Positions 56,433 to 64,000 of a stretch of DNA of 64,000 nucleotides are shown here, piece by piece; within the stretch, counting starts at the first letter, position 1; every line of letters starts with the position of its first letter. A program made the translations under genes and the position numbers. The stretch covers positions 1 through 64,000 of the forward strand of contig JAIXMQ010000090.1 in assembly GCA_025716855.1 (NCBI GenBank). The letters are read 5' to 3'. This DNA comes from Pilaira anomala. Taxonomy: Eukaryota; Mucoromycota; Mucoromycetes; Mucorales; Mucoraceae. A model generated the notes under the pieces. It saw only the letters and a program-made list of their open reading frames with translations. It was not told the origin of the DNA and made no database searches.

Positions 56433-58093
56433 CTACTGAAGAGAACGGAGTTTGGCATGACGTTTAATAAGTTCCGGAGAGTTAGAAATGTTGTATAATT
56501 CATCAATTAAGGCAGCACGGAAAGTACCAGGTCCATTGACGTACTCACGAACAGCAGAAATTTCAGACGCCACAGTTACAGTTAGGATAGCAGCGACAGT
56601 AGCCAATAAGTAATCGTCCTTATTTGCAGCGGCAAAACAAGCAACGATTGAAGAGACCATGCAGCCACTACCTGTAATTAGAGGTAAATATGCATCGCCA
56701 CTGTCAATCGCAAACACTCGGTTACCATCCGAGATATAATCAGTAGGCCCGGTTAATCCAATGACGCAGTTATTTTGTTTTGCAAGTAATTTGACTGCAT
56801 CCACCATCACCTTTTCTTCATTTTCTCCTACAGAATCAACGCCTCTTGATTTTCCTCCAAGACCAGCTAAAGATAAAATTTCGCCTGCGTTTCCTTTTAT
56901 TACTGTGAGGTCACATTCATCTAAAAATCTTTGCGTGGTTTCTTTTCTATATGTTGTGGCACCACAGCCAACAGGGTCTAATACGACAGGATTATTATTA
57001 CGTGCATTTACTTGTGCAGCTCGAATCATCATATCTACGTCGTTTAAAGTCCCCATGTTTAATAACATTGCTCCATTTACCGCTGCAAGTTCTTCGAGCT
57101 CTTGGCCATTTGTCGACATGATAGGAGATGCCCCCACAGCAAGTGTTGCATTTGCATTATCGTTGATAACAACATAATCTATTGATTAAATATATACATA
57201 TAAGTCGATATAATACATCATGTTGATATTTATTTGCTAAACTTACTGGTAATATGATGAACCATAGGTGCTATTGTTCTTACGTTCTTGGCAGCTTGAA
57301 CTGCAAAATCAAGAGCATCATCTACGGTCGTATTTATCTTGACACCAACTGTGTTTAAACTTTTATTGATTACAGATGTTAATTCCTCACAAGCAATTCT
57401 GGGATCTTCAGCAGCCATAATAGCAGATACAATAGCAAGACCATCTACATGAATTTTACCTGTATCAGATCCCTCAATCAATCTGGAGGCATTCTTGGCA
57501 CTAATACCACCAATTGCAACGGTAGGAATAGGATGCTCTTCCATAGATTTAAGAATAGCTTATTTTTAGGAGAAGAAATTAATATTTTCGCTATTGTTTA
57601 CAAAGGCGTTGCATTTGCATTTTCTCTTACATTGCAGTCCTTCAACTTCCAAAGGAGTTTTAATATTCTTCTTTGTTGAAGTAAACCAAATAGCACCAAT
57701 ACCGAGGTAATCAGCACCGTCGCGAATGGCAATAGCTGCTTCTTCTTTCGTATTACAAGAAACACCAATAATCTTCTTAGGACCTAAAATAAGACGTGCT
57801 TGAGTTAAAGGCATATCGTCCTGACCGATATGAACACCTTCAGCGTCAACAGCTAAAGCGACATCGAGACGATCGTTAATGAGTAAAGGTACACCGTACT
57901 TTCGAGTCAATTCTTTTACTTTGAATGCAAGTTCAATAAAGGGGCCTGTCTCAGTATCTTTTTCACGTAACTGCACTAAAGTGACACCCCCTTCAAGAGC
58001 ACGTTCAATTTGTCCAAGAAATGTTTTTCCTTCGGGGACAAGGGAACGGTCTGTGACAAGGTAAAGACTATAATCGATTTTTTTAATAGACAT
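56433..58093 (-). CDS. THI6: Bifunctional thiamine-phosphate synthase / hydroxyethylthiazole kinase
   Basis: Three exons: 57631-58093, 57247-57558, 56433-57178; 506 residues, close to yeast Thi6. The N-terminal half (ThiE-like) joins HMP-PP and HET-P to thiamine phosphate: TLVQLREKDTETGPF, PLLINDRLDVALAVDAEGVH, IGQDDMPLTQ, GADYLGIGAIWFTSTKKN, TVAIGGIS. The C-terminal half (ThiM-like, from about residue 245) phosphorylates hydroxyethylthiazole: NYVVINDNANATLAVGASPI, VVLDPVGCGAT, VIGLTGPTDYISDG, and the catalytic LITGSGCMVSS. All key motifs are intact. No eukaryotic TPP-riboswitch pattern was recognised in the leader or introns. It is tandem with HAS1, 172 bp apart, with no functional link. Confidence 0.95.
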
Positions 58094-58265
58094 ATTATAA
58101 AATAAAGAGAGAAAAACAGATAAGAGTACTTTTAAAAAAAATATATATATGTAAAAAGTTCTTATCCAATTAAAAGTTGGGATTTTTTTTAAAAAAAAGG
58201 TCTAATAAATGTTTTTAATGTATTGAGATAAGGGAAAAAAGAAAGAGAAAAAGAGATGCAAATTA

Positions 58266-60005
58266 TTATTTAGAGCTAGTGATAGCCAAGTTAACCTTAG
58301 GAGGAACAGCAAAACCAAATGATTTTGCAACCTTGGCAAGATCAAGGTTGTCAACATCAAAGATTTTCTTGTGGTGATATGTAGCGTAAGCTTGTAAGTA
58401 TGATCTGAAAGCATCACGAGCAGATTGGTTAAGATAAAAGTTCTTTTCAATCAATTTCTCGAGCTAAGAAATATAACAGTAATTAGTTAAATGTGTACAG
58501 AATGATAACAATGTTTTTATTACTACTTACTTGACTTTGTACGTTGGTAATCTTACTGTTGGGGAATTGGTATTCATTCAAAGGAACCTTGGCTTCTTTC
58601 AAGTATTTCAAGAAACCGATTTCACTAGGCAGTAAGAAAAGTAAACTCTTACCCTTTCCACCAGCACCACGAGCAGTTCTACCTACACGATGAATATAAT
58701 CACGAGGATCATCTGGGGGATCAAATTGAACAATCCAATCAACGAGAGGAATATCTAAACCTCTAGCAGCAACATCAGTACATAACAAGATACCCTTTTC
58801 AGCTTCAGAGAATTCAAAGAAGGTAGATGTACGCTTTTGTTGCTTTTGACGACCATGTAATTCCATGACTGGGACATCAATATAGTTTAAGAGTTCAGCA
58901 TAAAACTTGACTGCATTACAGTTGGAGAAGAAAACGATCACCTTCTTCTTTTGATTCTTACGTAAGAATGTAAAGAGTAATAAGAAACGTTTATCGGCTT
59001 CAACTACAACAAATCCTTGTTCTAATCCATCAGCTGTTGAGTTATCTTTCTTTTCATCCACGTTGATATAAAGTGGTCCAGATTTGAGTGAAATACGTGC
59101 AAGATCAGATACTTTGGTGGTTTGTGTAGCAGAAAATAACATACTTTGACGTTCGTTGGGTAAAATCTTGACAATTTGTTTCATTTCTTCCTCGAAACCA
59201 ATTTCCAAAATACGATCAGCTTCATCAATTACAAGAGATTGTAAATTCTTATAGACAAAACCTTGTGTGTTCTAAATTATTTCAAGTTAGTTATTTTCCC
59301 TTACTTCCCCTTTTCTTTAAATCATAAAACATACCTGCAAATGATCTAAAAGTCTACCAGGTGTAGCAACTAACAAGTTAACACCCTTAACTAACTTTTC
59401 ACCTTCAGCCTTTCTGTTGGAACCTCCAATAACTAAACCATGTGTAATAGGATGATATTTACATAATTCTTCTGCAACACCGTAAATTTGAATAGCTAAT
59501 TCACGAGTAGGAGAAACAATAATAACACCAGTACCGTTTCTGGGCTTAAAGTTCTTACGAAGCAATAACTCAATAGCAGGAATCATGAATGCTACAGTCT
59601 TTCCAGATCCTGTCTTGGCAGCACCTAAAACATCGCGACCTTCTAAAAGAGGGGGGATAGTCTTGGCTTGAACTTCTGTCATTTGAGTGAATCCCATATC
59701 CTTGATAGCTTTCTTTGTTCCTTCGTTACAGTCAAGACTATCAAAGTCAAGGTTCAAAGCTTGTTCAACTATAAAAAAAAATCGTTATTATTTTCAAGAT
59801 CTAGATCTAATTTTATTCTCTTTTTTTTTTTTTTACCTTCTTCAACAGGTGTCTCCTCCTTTTCTTCCTTTACTTCTTCAACAGGCTCAACTTTAGCAAC
59901 AGGTTTAGCTTCTCCCTTGGCAACCTCTTGCTTCTTCTTGGTGGCTCTCTTATCAGCGTGAGAACGCTTACGTTTTTTATTTTCGACTACTGCTCCAGCG
60001 ACCAT
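58266..60005 (-). CDS. HAS1: DEAD-box RNA helicase Has1 (DDX18)
   Basis: Four exons: 59837-60005, 59335-59768, 58531-59271, 58266-58463; 513 residues, as in yeast Has1 (about 505). Has1 works in the nucleolus on both ribosomal subunits. The basic N-terminus ([16 protein letters not shown]) is followed by an acidic Glu/Val/Lys stretch. Helicase motifs run in order: [19 protein letters not shown] (Q), AAKTGSGKT (I), SPTRELA (Ia), TPGRLLDH (Ib), IDEADRIL (II), LFSATQT (III), VFFSNCNAV (IV), [12 protein letters not shown] (V), [11 protein letters not shown] (VI). The C-terminal block [17 protein letters not shown] and the end [12 protein letters not shown] are typical of Has1 rather than other DEAD proteins. 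Confidence 0.96.
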
Positions 60006-60621
60006 TATTGAGTTTATGTCAAAATAATAATGAAGAAAAAAAAATATGCTCCTCGAAAAAGAAAAAAAATAGGCTTTCTGTGTGGCTTGAATTATCTGAT
60101 TGTGACGGTGTATCATTGTTTAAGAACAAATGCTTTACTTTTCGTAACTGATTCTGTACTTGAAAGCTTTCTCTCTGTTCATAGTTGCCTCTTTAGATGG
60201 TCTTTTTATTATATCACTAGATCCTTTTTTTTATTTTATTTTTAAAAAGCTACTCATTCATCTCTATTAATAGATGTTCGTCGTATTATCTATATTACAT
60301 TGCTTTACTTAAAAACACTTCCAAGTACTGTCAAAAAGCATAAAACTACTATGTACAAGATAAAATGAATGCGTAACTTGGTATCTATTAAATTAATTAA
60401 TCAATTTGTTCATAAAAGCACGAGTTATGCAAGATATGTACCTATATCTTTCCAATATCTTTCTTCCGCAGAAATATAAGATCTATATTCTCATATACGT
60501 TTTTACATATAAAAAAAAAAAAAGAAAAAAAAAGGGGTTCTATTATTCCATCTTAATACTTTTATTTAAAAAAAAAAAATCTGTTAAACCCTCTGAAAAA
60601 ATATATGTAATAGAATGAAAA
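60006..60621. other. Intergenic between HAS1 and NUP57
   Basis: 616 bp: the HAS1 upstream region and the NUP57 3' flank, with A tracts near 60511-60533 and 60570-60579. No gene. Confidence 0.5.
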
Positions 60622-61650
60622 CTAATTTGTTCTACTACGGTTATTTCTCAGTCCAACTTCTATCATTTCAAGTTCCTTTACATCCTTCTTCAATATACTC
60701 GCAACGTACGTAATACCCTTTTGCTCATCTTCCAAAACCTATTTATTTACGCATTAATAACAAATACAAAAACCAAAAACATTTATCATCTTTACCTGGG
60801 CAATATGTGCAGTATCTTGTTCACGCACAGTACGCCATACTTCGGCACTCTCTCTTTGACTGGCTTTTTGTGCTTTAATCGCTTGAAGTTGATTCCATAA
60901 ATTGTTCATCTTAAGTTGTATCTTTTCTGGGTTATTAGGACTATTAGTGAGATCATTTAATTCATTCATTGTCTTCTCTTCATCTGCATTCAATGGGAAC
61001 CCCTTGTAACGAAGTACTTGACTATATCGAAGAAGCTAAACAAAAGTAAAGAAAAAAAAACTATTTTTTAGTACCATGATACAAACGTATAAATTCCTTT
61101 TTAATTCTCACTCTTAATAATCTTTCAGCAAAATATGTGTGACGACGTTTATGTTCTTCCAACTTGATCAAGGTGCCAAGAGCATATTGACGTTGTACTG
61201 TTGATAATCTTTCGTGGGTCTCTTTTAGTTTTTCTTCATGTAATTCCAATTGTTTAGATTGAATCTCCATACGTTTCAAAATATCATCAAAACCAACTGC
61301 TAAAACAGGTACTAAGCTAAAATAGAGACTTATTCAGGATACCCCATATCATCTTTATCTCTCTCTCAAAACTTACCATGTAGGATCAGGATTTTTACGA
61401 ATAGCTTCATTCCATAATTGTTCATCTTGATTTTGAGGACGTACATATAAATGTGCTTCATTTGCGGGTACCATATTATAAAAATAATGCTATTATTCAT
61501 TTATTGTTAAACCCTATCATCATAATCAAAAACCTAATATTTTAAAAAACACTTACTCGAAATTGACAAAGTGGTGAAGTAGGATCAAAATGTGCTCTAA
61601 TTAACGCAAGTTCTTGCCAGACTTTATCTTGTACAGGTGCAGCGCCTAAC

Positions 61651-61684
<34 letters not shown>

Positions 61685-62456
61685 GGTTATTACCAAAAAA
61701 GTTATTTGTTGTAGCAGATTGTCCGAATCCTCCACCTTGTTGTTGTTGTTGTTGTTGTGGTTGACCGAATCCTCCAAATCCTGTAGAGGGTGCTGAAGAA
61801 GTGGCTTTTCCGAATCCTCCAAACCCTGTGCTAGGAGCTGAGGTGGTAGCAGTGGTTCCAAATCCTCCAAATCCAGTGGTGGGAGCTGAAGAGGTGGCAG
61901 TCGCTCCAAACCCTCCAAATCCTGTTGCGGGTGCTGAAGAAGTAGCAGTGGCTCCAAATCCTCCAAATCCTGTAGTGGGTGCTGAAGAGGTGTTAGTTGC
62001 TCCAAATCCTCCAAATCCTGTCGTAGGAGCTGTAGAGGTAGCGGTAGCTCCAAACCCTCCAAATCCAGTTGATGTAGGTGCTGCTGCTGGTTGAGATGTG
62101 GTTGTTCCAAATGCGTTAGTTGTTGCTGGCTTTGAGAATCCTCCAAAACCTAAATTAGTGTCAGTTTTTTAATCTAGTGTTAAAAATAAGAGTATTAGTC
62201 TCTATTTTATATCTTTTACCTGGGTTTGATGTAGCTGCTCCACTAAATAATGTTCCAGCTGAAGAAGTAGTACTTGAGTTGTTTCCAAATAACGAGCCAG
62301 TAGAGGTATTATTGGTATTAGAAGCACCAAATAATGTACCGGCTTGAGATGTTGTATTAGCTATAGTTCCAAATACTGTTAAAAGAGACTATTCTTCTTT
62401 ATTTATTCGTATCACTTATTACCTGTAGAACCGAATCCAAATGATTGTCCGTTCAT
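60622..62456 (-). CDS. NUP57: FG nucleoporin Nup57/Nup54
   Basis: Seven exons: 62423-62456, 62220-62375, 61557-62149, 61377-61489, 61112-61316, 60796-61035, 60622-60738; 485 residues, all phases agreeing. The protein is a central-channel component of the nuclear pore in the Nsp1-Nup49-Nup57 trimer. Residues 1-240 are FG/GFG repeats; a unit of about 17-20 residues ending GFGGFGA recurs about seven times with near-identical DNA, followed by a Gln run. The family block is unmistakable: YNMVPANEAHLYVRPQNQDE, then LWNEAIRKNPDPTCLVPVLA, then VGFDDILKRME. The rest is coiled coil (KLKETHERLSTVQRQYALGT; KMNNLWNQLQAIKAQKASQR). Divergent from the TMEM42-like gene, 178 bp between starts. Confidence 0.94.
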
Positions 62457-62634
62457 TGGTATGGAAAGTATGAATAAACAGTAAAAAACACGCGTATATG
62501 AATAATATTTTTTTTTTTTTTTTTTTTTTTGTAAAAAGAGAAGAAAATTCCAGTCACAAATGCCATTTTTAAAAAAGAAAGAGAAGTGGACTAAACAACA
62601 CTACTTTGTTCAATACGTTCCTCTTTATTAAACA
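62457..62634. promoter_or_regulatory. Short divergent promoter, NUP57 / TMEM42-like
   Basis: 178 bp between opposed ATGs, with a 23-base T run in the middle (about 62508-62530). A poly(dA:dT) tract of this length would be expected to exclude nucleosomes and serve both genes; that is inference from fungi in general. Confidence 0.55.
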
Positions 62635-63236
62635 ATGGCAACAACAACTTCTTCTTCCTTTATTCCCTTTGCCATCATCTCTGGATTTTTTGCTGCTTTA
62701 TCTTCAGTTTTTGCAAAGTTGTTTTCAGATGAAAGAACTGCTTTATTTCACGCTTATTTTGTAGGTCAACTCGACCTTGTGCCTGAAAAAGTACATACTG
62801 AACCCCTTCCAATAAAAAAGGTCTGATAACTAATTATTTCTACTTTTAAAAGACTTCATTAATGGTGACAAGAGTTATTTGCTTTGCTCTTATTTTTGGT
62901 TGTAACTCAATTATGTGGACAACCTTTACAAAGGCTTTAAACGCTGCACCATCTTCTGTACAAGTATCAATTGTGAACGGTGCCGTCAATTTCAGTGCTT
63001 CTGTAAGTTATTTTTTTCTTTTTTTACAAATAGAAAAAGTGTAATAGAACAAAAAGTATCTAATATATACATATATATGTTAAATGTAGGCTATCTTGGG
63101 ATATTTTGTATTTAATGAACCTTTAGCTTTAAGATGGTGGATAGGAGCAAGTTTTATTTTAGCAGGAACAATTTTATTATCACAATCTCAAAAGAGTATT
63201 GAACAAGAAAAGAATAATAATAAAAAGAAATTATAA
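62635..63236 (+). CDS. TMEM42: TMEM42-like (EamA/DMT fold) membrane protein
   Basis: Three exons. The first runs from ATG 62635 and ends at a GT at 62761, 62791 or 62821 (all keep phase); 62761 (GTAGGT, 92-nt intron) is the most intron-like, while 62821 would leave only 32 nt. The others are 62853-63002 and 63090-63236. Blocks: AIISGFFAALSSVFAKLFSD, CNSIMWTTFTKALNAAPSSV, VNGAVNFSASAILGYFVFNE and RWWIGASFILAGTILLSQSQ. This is half of a ten-helix EamA transporter, as in TMEM42; the substrate is unknown. The stop overlaps the stop of the opposite gene by 6 bp. Confidence 0.8.
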
Positions 63237-64000
63237 GCAAGAGTTACAAAAGTCTCTTGTTTGTATACCCGCTTCTAAACCTTGATCTAAAGTAACAAAA
63301 TGACCGGAATTTTCAATCACACTTAATTCAGAGCGAATACCATGTTCCAAATTGATACTATGTAATAATTCCATTTCAACTCTTACATAAGGATCTTGAG
63401 CAGGTATAATCTGTAACATAGGAACAGTAGTCAAGGGAATATAAGGTTCAGGAGATTCTGAAGGTGATGGAAGCAATTCAGCTACAGCAACGAGACATTC
63501 ATACAATGCATGTTCGGAGATCAGATCCATTGCACGCTTTGCATCTTTCTTACCAAAGTCTGTAATAGGAGAATCGACAATAGCGGATCGAGCAAATTGA
63601 AGTACTTCTGGAGTTGCTTGACGTGTTCTAAATATATCCCAACCTTGACGAGCAACTTCTAAATTAGGAATACCAGCTGCTAATAAGACAATACCTTTCA
63701 ATTCAATTTGATCTTTTTCCCATATTTTTGCGTGACCTTTATCTGATGCAAAAAGTAAAGAGATCATACAACCCATAGAGAATCCACAAAAGAATAAACG
63801 AATAGGGTTTTCAGGATAATGTTGTTCCTTAACCTCCTTTAAAACATTATTCATATCTTGCATCACATCACTAAATAAAAATGGGTATTCTCCTTTGGTT
63901 TCAGGTTGTGATAATCCATGGAATCGAACATCATTCACCAACACACGATAACCTGCTTCAACTAATATAGGCACAACTGGATCAAAATGAAACAAATCTC
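63231..64000 (-). CDS. Alpha/beta hydrolase, 5' end outside the window
   Basis: The frame is open through the right edge, so the N-terminus is missing. Visible features: VNDVRFHGLSQPETKGEYPF (loop after strand beta-4), the nucleophile elbow FFCGFSMGCMISLLFASD with GFSMG (G-x-S-x-G), the acid region TTVPMLQIIPAQDPYVRVEM, and the catalytic His in VIENSGHFVTLDQG. This Ser-Asp-His set is typical of serine-hydrolase alpha/beta folds (lysophospholipase or monoglyceride-lipase-like), but the substrate is not known. It ends DFCNSCL, converging on the TMEM42-like gene, with stop codons overlapping by 6 bp. Confidence 0.8.
   Translation of the reverse strand, partial: DLFHFDPVVPILVEAGYRVLVNDVRFHGLSQPETKGEYPFLFSDVMQDMNNVLKEVKEQHYPENPIRLFFCGFSMGCMISLLFASDKGHAKIWEKDQIELKGIVLLAAGIPNLEVARQGWDIFRTRQATPEVLQFARSAIVDSPITDFGKKDAKRAMDLISEHALYECLVAVAELLPSPSESPEPYIPLTTVPMLQIIPAQDPYVRVEMELLHSINLEHGIRSELSVIENSGHFVTLDQGLEAGIQTRDFCNSCL

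Noticed and set aside
57559..58180. Possible TPP riboswitch controlling THI6
   Set aside because: Some fungal thiamine genes carry one in 5' UTR introns, but I saw no CTGAGA-type core or paired arms in the leader or first intron.

Overview
The window is nuclear DNA of a fungus, most likely an early-diverging one of the Mucoromycota (Mucorales-like). The reasons are strong AT-richness, very many A/T homopolymers (up to 40 bases), short GT-AG introns of about 30-130 bp, and a gene set that includes a fungal bifunctional THI6, a Cyc8/Ssn6 corepressor, a Rom2-type RhoGEF, a Pan1-like EH protein, a Clg1-like cyclin and a glucuronan-lyase-like GPI protein. The order is my inference from style and gene content; no species is claimed. 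No rRNA, convincing tRNA, CRISPR array or bacterial operon was seen.

Layout. 0-14.6 kb is gene-dense: a secreted unknown protein, a mitochondrial PPR protein, a TMEM115-like Golgi protein, a Tc1/mariner-type MITE, CYC8 and exportin-7. 14.6-26.8 kb is an accessory region. It holds one intact secreted protein with three cysteine modules, a small spliced gene I reconstructed (16.66-17.22 kb), a decayed C2H2 zinc-finger gene carrying a MITE in its intron, an inverted-repeat element inside a minisatellite, and a relic of a Tc1-like transposase. 26.8-41.3 kb holds a PL20-like GPI protein, a Clg1-like cyclin, a coiled-coil protein, a RhoGEF and a Pan1-like endocytic scaffold. 41.3-50.7 kb is sparse: a broken reading frame, a second MITE copy, a secreted mucin-like cysteine-knot protein and about 4.5 kb with almost no coding signal. 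50.7-64.0 kb is dense again: a small helical protein, an O-methyltransferase, an MFS transporter, THI6, HAS1, NUP57, a TMEM42-like protein and a partial alpha/beta hydrolase.

How the genes relate. Most are housekeeping genes with no operon logic. The RhoGEF and PAN1-like genes lie head-to-tail 177 bp apart, and both would act on cortical actin, endocytosis and wall growth. XPO7 and NUP57 both serve nuclear transport. The PL20-like protein, the triple-module peptide and the mucin-like protein are all secreted or surface products. The strongest candidates for something undescribed are the triple-module precursor (symmetric 6-3-8-3-6 cysteine spacing behind a Kex2-like site) and the mucin-linked double cysteine-module protein. 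The TA-flanked MITEs and the transposase relic show past Tc1/mariner-type activity here.

Exon borders were worked out by eye from splice motifs and reading phase. Where phases agree across all exons I say so.
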